Positions 1 through 8,710 of a stretch of 64,000 nt of DNA are shown in pieces. The position numbers were made by a program, and so were the translations under genes. The notes under the pieces were generated by a model, which worked only from the letters and a program-made list of their open reading frames with translations, was not told where the DNA came from and ran no database searches. Position 1 is the first letter of the stretch; every line of letters starts with the position of its first letter. Source of the DNA: Paucihalobacter ruber (lineage in GTDB: Bacteria > Bacteroidota > Bacteroidia > Flavobacteriales > Flavobacteriaceae); contig NZ_VHIQ01000001.1 in NCBI RefSeq assembly GCF_006494535.1, positions 436,736 to 500,735 of the forward strand, read 5' to 3'.

Positions 1-252
1 ATCAACCGGTTGGCCCAAAGCGGCATAATGCTGATAACCGGCATTAAACATACCAAATAATAAACATGGTACTAAAGCTAAAATTACGGTATTCATAGTG
101 CGCTTTAAATCATCGGCGGCTTTTATGTGTGTACCGTTATGTGTAGTCTCATTAGGCAAATATAAAAATGTGTGTAATGCATTAAATGCAGGTGCCATTT
201 TTGTGCCTCTGTATTTTTCTTTTAATGTGTGTAATTTTTCTTTTAATGCCAT
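1..252 (-). CDS. nqrB: NqrB, Na+-translocating NADH:quinone reductase subunit B (N-terminal part)
   Basis: The reverse strand encodes 84 codons from an ATG at 250-252 with no stop before the window edge, so the gene is truncated at its 3' end here. The protein starts MALKEKLHTLKEKYRGTKM and continues through a conserved stretch with LPNETTHNGTHIKAADDLKR before a first membrane helix (TVILALVPCLLFGMF). This is the typical N terminus of NqrB, the membrane subunit that carries covalent FMN and takes part in sodium pumping. It lies 37 nt downstream of nqrA in the same direction, as in normal nqrABCDEF operons. The rest of the operon should lie left of the window. Confidence 0.9.
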   Translation of the reverse strand, partial: MALKEKLHTLKEKYRGTKMAPAFNALHTFLYLPNETTHNGTHIKAADDLKRTMNTVILALVPCLLFGMFNAGYQHYAALGQPVD

Positions 253-289
253 TTTCTGTTTTTTTTCATTTTTGTTATTAAATGAATAC

Positions 290-1645
290 TTATCCTATTT
301 CTTTCATCATTAAATCTAAACCGTCACGTATAATTTTTTGATGTGGTTGTTTAGAAACACAAATGAATTCGGTAAGGGCGAAATCTTCGGGAGCTACTTC
401 ATACATACCAAGCACTTCCATTTCGTCCAGATCCTTATACATACAGGCTTTCAAAATTTGCATTGGAAATATATCTAAAGGAAACACTTCCTCATAATTT
501 CCGGTAGTTACAAAAGCTCTGTGTTCACCGTTGGTATTGGTATTTAAATCAAACTCTTTATTTGGAAACATCCACGAAAATGTGAAGGCTCTTGATACCG
601 ATATTTTATCAAAAACAGGTTTGTTCCATCCAAAAAATTCGTAATCGTCTCCTTCAGGAATTATAGTAATAACATTGCTGTAATAATCTAAATTTCCGTC
701 TGGTTTTACTTGCTTTCCTGATAGCACATTTCCTGAAATAATACGGTCATTACCATCTTTCTTCACACCGTGGTCATATATAATCGTGGCAATTTCAGCA
801 CCAATAACAGTTCTGAAGTATCTTGGTTTTTCTACCGAAGAACCCACAAGTGCCACAATACGCTCGGCATTAAATTTTCCGGTTAACAGCAGTTCTCCAA
901 TAATAACGAGATCTTGAGGGTTAACAGTCCAAACAACTTCGCCTTTGTTAACAGGGTCAATTTTATTGATTAATGTACCAACATTTCCGGCAGGATGAGG
1001 ACCTGAAACATTGTAAACAGTAATGTCTTTTAGGTTTTTTAGAGGAGAATTGCCGTCCTTGGCAACTCCCAAATGCACCTTACCAGATGTTAATTTTGAT
1101 AAGGCCGTTAGTGCTGCCTGAAGCTCACGCTCCTTTCCTTGTAATACAAAATCTAAATCAGCCGAAAGTGGTGCAGTATTGACGCCACTAACAAAAATAG
1201 CTTTTGGCTGTTTGTTTGGATTGGCAATAATGTCGTACGGACGCTGTTTGATAAAAGGCCAGCAACCCGATTCTAAAAGTCTACTCTTGATGTCTTCAGC
1301 CGAGGCCTTATCAACATCAATAGACGAGAATTCATGATAAGTTTGTGTTTTATCGGCCTGAATCTTCAGGTTCAAAATACGCCTTTTTTCACCGCGCTCA
1401 ATGGTTACAAGCGTTCCTGAAACAGGTGAGGCGATTTTAACGTCTTCATTAGACTTGTCAAAATATAAAGGATCACCGGCTTTAACCGTATCACCTTCTC
1501 TTTTTAATAGTTTTGGAATCACCCCGTGAAAATCTTCCGGTCTCACATTTACGAAGTTGCTGGTAACTGCGTTTTCTAGCACTTTTTCAGCTTTCCCCTT
1601 CAAATTTATATTAAGACCTTTTCGAATACGAATGTCGTTTGACAT
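290..1645 (-). CDS. nqrA: NqrA, Na+-translocating NADH:quinone reductase subunit A
   Basis: A 451-aa protein, normal length for NqrA, a cytoplasmic-face subunit of the respiratory sodium pump that oxidises NADH and reduces quinone. The N terminus (SNDIRIRKGLNINLKGKAEK) and the following barrel-sandwich region (GDTVKAGDPLYFDK, SPVSGTLVTIERGEKR) match the RnfC/NqrA fold. An upstream in-frame ATG at 1684 would add 13 hydrophobic residues; I chose the ATG at 1645 because homologs begin MSxDIRIxKGL and because the -7 box at 1682-1689 would otherwise lie in coding sequence. First gene of an operon with nqrB. Na+-NQR is common in marine flavobacteria and fits a salt-adapted organism. Confidence 0.95.
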   Translation of the reverse strand: MSNDIRIRKGLNINLKGKAEKVLENAVTSNFVNVRPEDFHGVIPKLLKREGDTVKAGDPLYFDKSNEDVKIASPVSGTLVTIERGEKRRILNLKIQADKTQTYHEFSSIDVDKASAEDIKSRLLESGCWPFIKQRPYDIIANPNKQPKAIFVSGVNTAPLSADLDFVLQGKERELQAALTALSKLTSGKVHLGVAKDGNSPLKNLKDITVYNVSGPHPAGNVGTLINKIDPVNKGEVVWTVNPQDLVIIGELLLTGKFNAERIVALVGSSVEKPRYFRTVIGAEIATIIYDHGVKKDGNDRIISGNVLSGKQVKPDGNLDYYSNVITIIPEGDDYEFFGWNKPVFDKISVSRAFTFSWMFPNKEFDLNTNTNGEHRAFVTTGNYEEVFPLDIFPMQILKACMYKDLDEMEVLGMYEVAPEDFALTEFICVSKQPHQKIIRDGLDLMMKEIG

Positions 1646-1681
1646 AGTTAATAGGTTGAAATTTATTAAGAAAAATCGGTG

Positions 1682-1689
1682 CAAAAATA
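1682..1689 (-). promoter_or_regulatory. Putative -7 box of the nqr operon
   Basis: The reverse strand reads TATTTTTG, a perfect match to the Bacteroidota -7 consensus TAnnTTTG, 36 nt upstream of the nqrA ATG. No good TTG -33 element is seen at the expected spacing, so this is a motif-only call. Confidence 0.45.
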
Positions 1690-1761
1690 CGAATTTAAAA
1701 AGCAGTTAAAAGAAAATTTTACAAATATTTTTGACGATTTTAACAGCTTTTAGATTGGCCT

Positions 1762-1769
1762 TATTTTTG
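1762..1769 (+). promoter_or_regulatory. Putative -7 box of the T9SS plug gene
   Basis: TATTTTTG matches the TAnnTTTG consensus 30 nt before the ATG at 1800. A weaker TATCTTTA follows at about 1771. The nearest upstream TTG is about 28 nt away, longer than usual. With the nqr box it makes this a divergent promoter region. Confidence 0.4.
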
Positions 1770-1799
1770 CTTATCTTTACCTTGTTTTAAACTTATCAA

Positions 1800-3053
1800 A
1801 TGCTTAACTTTATTAAACAAACTGCACTTTTATGGTTATTGCCCATAGTTGTATGGTCTCAAATAAAAGAGGTGAATCCGCCCGAATACATCAAAACCAT
1901 CACCTTTAAAAGCAGAAATTCCGATCAGGGAGAACTGCCGATTCTCCGTCTTGGGGAAACTTTTTACCTTGAATTTGACGTGCTTAAAAACAACGAACCC
2001 GATTTTTATTACACTATAGAACACTATAATTACGACTGGACCAAATCTAATTTGGTCAAGGCCGAATATCTCAGAGGATTTGATAATTTTAGACTGGTAG
2101 ATTATGTAAATTCATTCAATACTTATGAAATATATTCTCATTACCGGCTTACCTTACCCAATCAGCAAACAAGAGGACTTTTAGTTTCTGGTAATTACCT
2201 GCTGTCAATTTATGACGATTATGGCGACTTGATGTTTACCAGAAAATTTATGATTATAGAAGATCTGTCAAGCGTGGGAGTATCTATTAAAAGATATCGA
2301 GATGTCACTCAAATAGATGAAAAACAGTCGGTAGATATTGCTATTTCACCCTTTAATCTAAATTTTAATAATCCGCTTGAAACAGTTAAAGTACTAATCA
2401 TTCAAAACAACAATCTCAATACAGCCCTTTACAATATCAAACCACAGTATGTGCTGGGTAACGAACTTATTTACAGATATAATACCGAAACAGGTTTTTG
2501 GGGCGGCAACGAATACCTCTTTTTTGAAAACCGCGATGTAAGAGCCGCCAACATAGGGGTTCAATTTATAGATTTACTGGATATCTATCACGGTTATTTA
2601 TTCACCAATGTGATACGCAAAGATTTACCATATACCTATAATCCAGATATTAACGGCAGGTTTGTAGTTACCGTTATTGACAGAGAAGACCCAAGTGTTG
2701 AAGCAGACTATGTTAATATTCACTTTTCGCTAAATCATCCGGAGTTAACTGACGGCAGTAACATCTTTGTTTACGGCAATTACAACAACTTTGCAACAGA
2801 TCAGAGCAATGTGATGTATTTTAATCCTAATAAACAAGTTTACGAAGCTGTTATAAAACTAAAACAAGGCTTTTACAACTACAAATATGTAATCGTTGAC
2901 GCCAATGGGCAATTAAACGAAGGTGCTATTAGTGGTAATTTTTGGCAAACAGAAAACAATTATAAAGTACTTGTTTATTACAGAGATTTAGGCGCACGAT
3001 ACGACAGACTTATAGGTTTTGGTGAAGGTACTTCGGTAAATATTACTAATTAA
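1800..3053 (+). CDS. Type IX secretion system plug protein (DUF5103 family)
   Basis: A 417-aa protein with a cleavable signal peptide (MLNFIKQTALLWLLPIVVWS, cut before Gln21). The body is beta-rich and aromatic, with features of the DUF5103 family such as YTIEHYNYDW and GFWGGNEYLFFENRDVR, and a C-terminal region resembling an early-set or CBM48-like fold (IFVYGNYNNF, then GFYNYKYV). The family was renamed after a protein seen plugging the periplasmic end of the SprA translocon, where it is thought to keep the 36-strand pore closed when no cargo is present. It stands alone behind its own putative promoter. The family call is firm; the plug role is taken from the family. Confidence 0.8.
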   Translation: MLNFIKQTALLWLLPIVVWSQIKEVNPPEYIKTITFKSRNSDQGELPILRLGETFYLEFDVLKNNEPDFYYTIEHYNYDWTKSNLVKAEYLRGFDNFRLVDYVNSFNTYEIYSHYRLTLPNQQTRGLLVSGNYLLSIYDDYGDLMFTRKFMIIEDLSSVGVSIKRYRDVTQIDEKQSVDIAISPFNLNFNNPLETVKVLIIQNNNLNTALYNIKPQYVLGNELIYRYNTETGFWGGNEYLFFENRDVRAANIGVQFIDLLDIYHGYLFTNVIRKDLPYTYNPDINGRFVVTVIDREDPSVEADYVNIHFSLNHPELTDGSNIFVYGNYNNFATDQSNVMYFNPNKQVYEAVIKLKQGFYNYKYVIVDANGQLNEGAISGNFWQTENNYKVLVYYRDLGARYDRLIGFGEGTSVNITN

Positions 3054-3209
3054 CAATTACAAGAACACTATAAATTCGACGATTTTTAAAGATTTCAAGC
3101 AATTTTTAACGATTACCGGGAAATCTTTGTTAAAATATTCATTAATTAGTCTGCACCACTTCAACTACTCAAAAAATTTACATAAATTAGCTGCTGTATT
3201 TACATATTA

Positions 3210-3599
3210 ATGATGATTCAACAAGTAACAAGCGGTATAAAAATCATGGTAGAAACCACTTTTGAGGGTACTTTCTACAAAAATTACAAAGTGCATTTTG
3301 CATTTGGTTATCGTGTCACTATTGAAAATCAAAGTAAGGACACCGTTCAATTAAATTCTCGTTATTGGAAAATTTACGATGCTCTCAATAATATTGAAAC
3401 TGTTGAAGGCGAAGGTGTTATAGGTAAAAAACCTGTATTGCAACCAGGTGAATCTCACACTTACAATTCCGGTTGTTTACTCACCAGTCCTTTTGGAGCC
3501 ATGCAAGGCCATTATAATATGGTGAATTTTGCTAATAGTGCAAAGTTCAAGGTTTTTATTCCTTCGTTTAAACTTTGCGCACCTTTTGCCCTCAATTAA
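3210..3599 (+). CDS. apaG: ApaG domain protein (Co2+/Mg2+ efflux-associated)
   Basis: A 129-aa single-domain protein that matches ApaG along its whole length: TFEGTFYKNYKVHFAFGYRV, then ENQSKDTVQL, GEGVIGKKPVLQPGE and YNSGCLLTSPFGAMQGHY. ApaG is a small fibronectin-III-like cytoplasmic protein linked genetically to cobalt and magnesium resistance in enterobacteria; its molecular activity is unsettled. Two ATG codons are adjacent (3210 and 3213) and either could be used. It is flanked by about 150-nt gaps on both sides and is probably transcribed alone. Family call certain, function weak. Confidence 0.9.
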   Translation: MMIQQVTSGIKIMVETTFEGTFYKNYKVHFAFGYRVTIENQSKDTVQLNSRYWKIYDALNNIETVEGEGVIGKKPVLQPGESHTYNSGCLLTSPFGAMQGHYNMVNFANSAKFKVFIPSFKLCAPFALN

Positions 3600-3771
3600 T
3601 TTAAAGTTATTAGCTTTTCCTATTCCTTTATTCTTATTGTATTTTTTCGTGAACATTTGATCAACAATGCGAAATGCGTGGTTGGATTTAATACTATTGT
3701 ATCTTTAAAAACACATAAAAATTGTACCTTTACCGTGCAAAATAATTTTTTACAAAAACATCAAAAACATT

Positions 3772-5397
3772 ATGGGAAAAGGATTTTTTAACGTGCCAAT
3801 CGCATTCAATGAACCGGTAAAATCTTACGCACCCGGAACACCCGAAAGAGATTTGGTTTTAAAAACTTACCAAGAGATGTACAACTCTCAAATAGAGGTA
3901 CCAATGTACATTAACGGACAACATATCAATACCGGAAAAACAGCCACCATGTCGCCACCGCACAATCACCAGCATGTGGTTGGAACCTATCATCTGGCTG
4001 AAAAACATCATATAGAAACTGCCATTAAAACAGCACTCGAAGCAAGAAAACAATGGGCCAACCTACCATGGGAACAGCGTGCTGCCATATTTTTAAAAGC
4101 GGCAGAATTGGTTGCCGGTCCCTACCGTGCCAAAATTAACGCAGCTACCATGATTGCTCAATCCAAAACCATTCACCAGGCCGAAATTGATGCAGCCTGT
4201 GAGTTTGTTGACTTCTTGCGTTTTAATGTGCAATTCATGACAGATATTTATCAAGATCAGCCCGAGAGCACAAATGAAGCATGGAACCGCGTTGAATACA
4301 GACCTCTTGAAGGATTTACTTATGCAGTTACGCCATTCAATTTTACAGCCATAGCAGGCAATTTACCGTCTTGTATGGCCCTCATGGGTAATGTGGTTGT
4401 TTGGAAACCAAGCGACAGCCAGATCTACTCTGCAAAAGTAATCATGGATGTTTTTGAAGAAGCCGGTGTACCACCTGGCGTTATTAACGTGGTATTTGGA
4501 GATCCAGTGATGATTACCAACACCATTTTATCAAGTCCCGATTTTTCAGGATTACACTTTACAGGTTCTACTTTTGTCTTTAAAGAATTATGGAAACAAA
4601 TTGGAACTAACATTCACAATTACAAAACCTACCCAAGAATTGTTGGAGAAACCGGTGGTAAAGATTTTATAGTGGCCCACCATTCTGCCAATCCTAAGCA
4701 AGTAGCAACCGCCATTATTAGAGGCGCTTTTGAATTTCAGGGTCAAAAATGTAGTGCAGCATCAAGAGCCTATATACCAAAAGGTTTATGGCCTGAGGTG
4801 AAACAGCAAATATTAGCCGATTTAAAATCGATTAAAATGGGCACTCCCGAAGATATGAATAACTTCTTTACCGCAGTTATCCACGAAGGCTCGTTCGATA
4901 AATTAGCCGGATTTATAGACCGCGCTAAAGAAGATAAGGATGTTGAGGTCATTGCAGGCGGTAATTACAACAAATCCAAAGGATATTTTATTGAACCAAC
5001 GGTATTGCTCACCACAAATCCGAAATACGTTACCATGTGTGAAGAACTTTTTGGACCGGTCATCACCATTTATGTTTATGAAGATGAAGCTTATGAAGAA
5101 ACACTCAAGCTAGTTGACGAAACCAGCGCCTATGCGCTGACGGGTGCAATATTGGCCACCGACAGATATGCCGTAGAAACCGCCACAAAAGCCTTACAGA
5201 ATGCTGCCGGTAATTTTTACATCAACGACAAACCAACAGGTGCCGTTGTTGGTCAGCAACCTTTTGGTGGCGCAAGAGCCTCAGGCACAAACGACAAAGC
5301 CGGCAGTGCCCAAAACTTGTTAAGATGGGTGTCTCCACGACTCATTAAAGAAACGTTTGTAACGCCAACAGATTACAGATATCCGTTTTTAGGATAA
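3772..5397 (+). CDS. pruA: L-glutamate gamma-semialdehyde dehydrogenase (delta-1-pyrroline-5-carboxylate dehydrogenase)
   Basis: A 541-aa aldehyde dehydrogenase of the stand-alone P5C dehydrogenase type (mitochondrial ALDH4A1-like), not the PutA fusion. It oxidises glutamate semialdehyde, in equilibrium with P5C, to glutamate with NAD+, the last step of proline catabolism. Visible motifs are the nucleotide-binding AVTPFNFTAIAGNLP, the GETGGKD glutamate loop, and the catalytic cysteine loop FQGQKCSAASR with Cys327. The C-terminal PTGAVVGQQPFGGARASGT is typical of this subfamily. It has no proline dehydrogenase neighbour and is followed by a strong terminator, so it is a single transcription unit. 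It acts opposite to the proCBA operon at 28.8-31.6 kb. Confidence 0.96.
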   Translation: MGKGFFNVPIAFNEPVKSYAPGTPERDLVLKTYQEMYNSQIEVPMYINGQHINTGKTATMSPPHNHQHVVGTYHLAEKHHIETAIKTALEARKQWANLPWEQRAAIFLKAAELVAGPYRAKINAATMIAQSKTIHQAEIDAACEFVDFLRFNVQFMTDIYQDQPESTNEAWNRVEYRPLEGFTYAVTPFNFTAIAGNLPSCMALMGNVVVWKPSDSQIYSAKVIMDVFEEAGVPPGVINVVFGDPVMITNTILSSPDFSGLHFTGSTFVFKELWKQIGTNIHNYKTYPRIVGETGGKDFIVAHHSANPKQVATAIIRGAFEFQGQKCSAASRAYIPKGLWPEVKQQILADLKSIKMGTPEDMNNFFTAVIHEGSFDKLAGFIDRAKEDKDVEVIAGGNYNKSKGYFIEPTVLLTTNPKYVTMCEELFGPVITIYVYEDEAYEETLKLVDETSAYALTGAILATDRYAVETATKALQNAAGNFYINDKPTGAVVGQQPFGGARASGTNDKAGSAQNLLRWVSPRLIKETFVTPTDYRYPFLG

Positions 5398-5421
5398 TTC
5401 AAATAATTTGAAATAAACATC

Positions 5422-5460
5422 AAAATCCTCTAAATTATGTTTTTAGAGGATTTTTTTTTT
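5422..5460 (+). terminator. Rho-independent terminator of pruA
   Basis: A 13-bp perfect stem (5422-5434 with 5442-5454, core ATCCTCTAAA) closes a 7-nt loop and runs into an unbroken T tract to 5460. It lies 25 nt after the pruA stop. Confidence 0.85.
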
Positions 5461-5517
5461 ACTTCAAACTGGAATGTTTCATTATCTTTAAGCCTCTATT
5501 AATCAATATTCTTACTT

Positions 5518-7905
5518 ATGTTTAAAAATTACTTCTGGGGAATTCTATGTTTAAGTTTCTCAATTCAGGCGCAAACCGGCGGATTTGAGCTGGATCCACA
5601 GTTTGACACCTCTCAAATGTCAACCAAAATACTAGCCAATTCAAGCTTAAGTCAAGCCAAGCTATTAGATTTAGAAAACCAACATTTTACAACTTTCAGG
5701 TTTATTCAAGCCTGGCAGGAATTAGGCAGCTTAGATTTTGAAAACAGATTTCTAACGCCAAAAGATTTGATGGCGGTTAGAAAAAATTACATTCTTGATG
5801 ATATCATTCCCATTGGTGTAATGATTTCTGAATTTGATTACATCAAACCAACAGCTTTTAATGAACGAGATGTTTATTTAGACAATCAACTACTCAAAAA
5901 ACGCCCGGGTACGGCCAATGTTTTTGAGACCGCCCAAATTGCAGCCGCTGCACCACTTTCTGAAAGACACAAGGGTTTTTTAACGCATTTCATTTTAGAT
6001 CCGAAATATATCATTAACACCACCAATAGTGATATTACCGCGATTGAAATTGACTTTAATGATTCAGAAGGCTTCAAAATGGTAGATTTGAATAACGTTA
6101 TTTCTGTTCCGTATCAATCAGAGGGTGTTAAACAATTGCAATTCAGAATTACTTTAAGCAATGGTGACATTTTCAATACCACTTCAGAAATCAACATAAG
6201 GCCGGCTCATACCGATGTTTACAATTCGGGCTTAAACCGTAGCAGTAACCAAATTCTGCCCATTACGGCTACAAATATTGTTGACCTTTCTCAGTACGGT
6301 GAAACTACAAGTGATGCAGGACAAGGCGAATACGAAATTTTTATGGATACTACAGATGGAATTTTAGATAAACCAATCATTGTTGTAGACGGCTTTGACC
6401 CCGGAGACACCAGAGATATTCCCGGTATTTATAACCTGTTGAATTATGTTGATCCAATAAACGGCCCTCAAAACCTAGCCGACTTTGTTCGGAGCGAAGG
6501 TTTTGATGTAGTTATTTTAAATGCACCGCAATACGTATCTAATGGAAGTCCTATTGATGGTGGCGGTGATTATATTGAACGAAATGCCATGGTTTTGGTT
6601 GAATTGATTGAAACCATTAACAGTCAAAAAGTAGGCAGTGAAGAACTGGTCATTATTGGACCAAGTATGGGTGGGTTAATCTCAAGATATGCCCTTAACT
6701 ATATGGAAAACAATAACCTTGACCACCAGACCAGATTATGGCTATCTTTTGATTCGCCTCATTTGGGAGCCAATGTACCAATTGGGTTTCAACATCAGTT
6801 TAACTTTCTGGCATTTGGTTTAGATTTAGGCGGTGTGTTTGGCAATCAAAATGTAGTTGAATTACAACCACTTGTAGAAGATTTATTAAAATCGAATGCT
6901 GCAAGACAATTGTTGGTTGACCATTTTGAGTCTCATCTGGCATCTGGCAGTAATGTAAATTTTGACCCGGCCTTATTAAATCCCGATGCGCATCCATTTC
7001 GAGATATTTTTGTCAATAATATTAATGGCTTAACCCCTTCAGGATATCCTGAAAATACGAGAAATGTGAGTGTCATTAACGGTTCTGGCATTGGTAATCC
7101 TTACTTTGCAATAGGCAATTCAGGACCAACAGTTACCAATGGCTATACGGTTATAAACAACTCATTTAATGTGGCGCTTTTAACAAATTTAAACATTTTC
7201 ATAAGGTTTACTCCGGCTGCAGGTGTTACACAACAAGTAAGCGCTACCTCTATAGTGAGTTTTGGTAGCACAATTGTGTCGTCCTCTGCCAGTTCTCAAT
7301 CTTTTTCATTTACAGACGGGGTAGATGCTGCTCCAGGAGGATTGTTTGATTTATCGGGTTTAACCGAAGGCACCGGTGGTGGTACTGCAGACGACTTTTT
7401 GGCAGCTATTCAAATTGATAAGTTTAGTTTTATCCCTTCGGTAAGTGCACTGGGAATGACCGTTACCAATAATGAAATAGACTGGTTCCACAACATCGAC
7501 TTAGGAACACCTTCCGGCAGAGCAGTCTTAAACGAAACCCCTTTTGTAAACTGGTTTTTACCAGCCGATAATGAGCCTCACCTGCAGTTAACCCAAGCCA
7601 ATGTAGCTTTCGCCATAGAAGAAATTATACCTTCAACCTTGTCTAATCAAGATTTAGTGACCAATCTGTTTAAATTAGCCCATAATCCGATAAGTCAACA
7701 TTTGATTTTCACTAGTAATTCAACTTATGAGAATGCTAAGATTGTTATAGCAGATATGGCGGGTAAAGTGGTGCTGCAATTAAATAACGTGGCTATTGAA
7801 AACAACACTGCATTTCCAATCAACATTAATAATGGTATATATATTTTAAGAGTAGAAAATAGCAGCGGACTTAACCATATCCAAAAAGTAGTGGTTAATC
7901 AATAG
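5518..7905 (+). CDS. Secreted alpha/beta-hydrolase-like protein with T9SS C-terminal sorting domain
   Basis: A 795-aa secreted protein. An N-terminal signal peptide (FKNYFWGILCLSFSIQAQ) is followed by a flavobacterial domain of unknown function. From about residue 285 comes an alpha/beta-hydrolase core: PIIVVDGFDPGDTRD, then the nucleophile elbow GPSMGG with Ser383, then SFDSPHLGANVP, as in PGAP1-like lipases and esterases. The last 80 residues (AHNPISQHLIF, IVIADMAGKVV, GIYILRVENSSG) form a type A T9SS sorting domain, so it should cross the outer membrane through the T9SS and be surface-attached or released. The substrate is unknown; the fold suggests ester hydrolysis. Terminators on both sides make it monocistronic. 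Confidence 0.85.
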   Translation: MFKNYFWGILCLSFSIQAQTGGFELDPQFDTSQMSTKILANSSLSQAKLLDLENQHFTTFRFIQAWQELGSLDFENRFLTPKDLMAVRKNYILDDIIPIGVMISEFDYIKPTAFNERDVYLDNQLLKKRPGTANVFETAQIAAAAPLSERHKGFLTHFILDPKYIINTTNSDITAIEIDFNDSEGFKMVDLNNVISVPYQSEGVKQLQFRITLSNGDIFNTTSEINIRPAHTDVYNSGLNRSSNQILPITATNIVDLSQYGETTSDAGQGEYEIFMDTTDGILDKPIIVVDGFDPGDTRDIPGIYNLLNYVDPINGPQNLADFVRSEGFDVVILNAPQYVSNGSPIDGGGDYIERNAMVLVELIETINSQKVGSEELVIIGPSMGGLISRYALNYMENNNLDHQTRLWLSFDSPHLGANVPIGFQHQFNFLAFGLDLGGVFGNQNVVELQPLVEDLLKSNAARQLLVDHFESHLASGSNVNFDPALLNPDAHPFRDIFVNNINGLTPSGYPENTRNVSVINGSGIGNPYFAIGNSGPTVTNGYTVINNSFNVALLTNLNIFIRFTPAAGVTQQVSATSIVSFGSTIVSSSASSQSFSFTDGVDAAPGGLFDLSGLTEGTGGGTADDFLAAIQIDKFSFIPSVSALGMTVTNNEIDWFHNIDLGTPSGRAVLNETPFVNWFLPADNEPHLQLTQANVAFAIEEIIPSTLSNQDLVTNLFKLAHNPISQHLIFTSNSTYENAKIVIADMAGKVVLQLNNVAIENNTAFPININNGIYILRVENSSGLNHIQKVVVNQ

Positions 7906-7924
7906 AATTTATCAACTAATCAAT

Positions 7925-7954
7925 TAAAGGCTGAAGCGTAACTTTCAGCCTTTA
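7925..7954. terminator. Shared terminator between the secreted hydrolase and rsmG
   Basis: Stem AAAGGCTGAA (7926-7935) pairs with TTCAGCCTTT (7944-7953), extended by one T-A pair, with an 8-nt loop. The two genes converge here, and the right arm overlaps the last codons of rsmG. T-rich sequence follows on the plus strand only; A/T-rich sequence borders the other side, so a bidirectional role is plausible. Confidence 0.6.
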
Positions 7955-8574
7955 TATTTTACAGGCAGGTGCACTACCTTTTTAGTTTCAAAAAAGCTTT
8001 CCTCAAAATAGCTGCTTAAATTGTAGATGGTCGCTTGAGGAAAAGACTGTAATTCTTCCGTTAAGTCACCGCCTTTTAGGTATAAAATACCGTTTTTTAA
8101 AGAATTGATTTGCTTCTTTTTAACCTTGTTTTTAACCCAATTTACAAATTGCGGCATGGTGGTTACGGCTCTACTAACTATAAAATCGAAGTCTCCCTTT
8201 ACGGTTTCAGCGCGACCGTGAACGGCTTGTACATTATTAAGTTGAAGTTCTTTCGCTACTGCCTCAACAACTTTTATTTTTTTACCAATACTATCTACCA
8301 AAACAAATTTCACCTCAGGAAACATAATGGCCAATGGTATTCCCGGGAAACCACCTCCGGTTCCTACATCTAAAACAGTACTCCCCGATGTAAAACTCAT
8401 CACTTTTGCAATGCCCAGAGAGTGTAATACGTGTTTGGTATACAATTCATCAATATCTTTTCTTGATATAACGTTAATTTTAGTATTCCAATCTGTATAC
8501 AAATTTTCTAGTCTTCCATATTTATCTAGCTGATCTTCAGTAAACATGTCAAAATATTTTGTGATAATCTCCAT
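7945..8574 (-). CDS. rsmG: 16S rRNA (guanine(527)-N7)-methyltransferase RsmG
   Basis: A 209-aa protein of normal RsmG length. The SAM-binding loop is VLDVGTGGGFPGIPLA (GTGGG at residues 71-75), followed by the acidic strand FVLVDSIGKKIKVVE and by FDFIVSRAVTTMPQFVNW, all characteristic of the GidB/RsmG family. It methylates G527 in the 530 loop of 16S rRNA; loss gives low-level streptomycin resistance in other bacteria. It is convergent with the upstream secreted hydrolase and divergent from the desaturase, so it is probably its own transcription unit. Confidence 0.96.
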   Translation of the reverse strand: MEIITKYFDMFTEDQLDKYGRLENLYTDWNTKINVISRKDIDELYTKHVLHSLGIAKVMSFTSGSTVLDVGTGGGFPGIPLAIMFPEVKFVLVDSIGKKIKVVEAVAKELQLNNVQAVHGRAETVKGDFDFIVSRAVTTMPQFVNWVKNKVKKKQINSLKNGILYLKGGDLTEELQSFPQATIYNLSSYFEESFFETKKVVHLPVKYKG

Positions 8575-8657
8575 AATTCTTTATATTTCGCTAAGGTATG
8601 CAATTTTTAAAATTCCTTTTTTGTGAATTCGCTAACAGCATAAAAACATATATTAAG

Positions 8658-8665
8658 TATCTTTG
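8658..8665 (+). promoter_or_regulatory. Putative -7 box of the fatty acid desaturase gene
   Basis: TATCTTTG is a perfect TAnnTTTG match 45 nt before the ATG at 8711. A TTG at 8621-8623 is too far upstream to be its -33 partner. Confidence 0.45.
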
Positions 8666-8710
8666 TTTAAAAATAACAACAGCTATCTTGCGTTTAGCTA
8701 AAAAACAACT

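Noticed and set aside
98-313. 71-aa plus-strand ORF at the left edge
   Set aside because: Lies antisense to nqrB and nqrA sequence, low-complexity Phe/Asn/Leu peptide.
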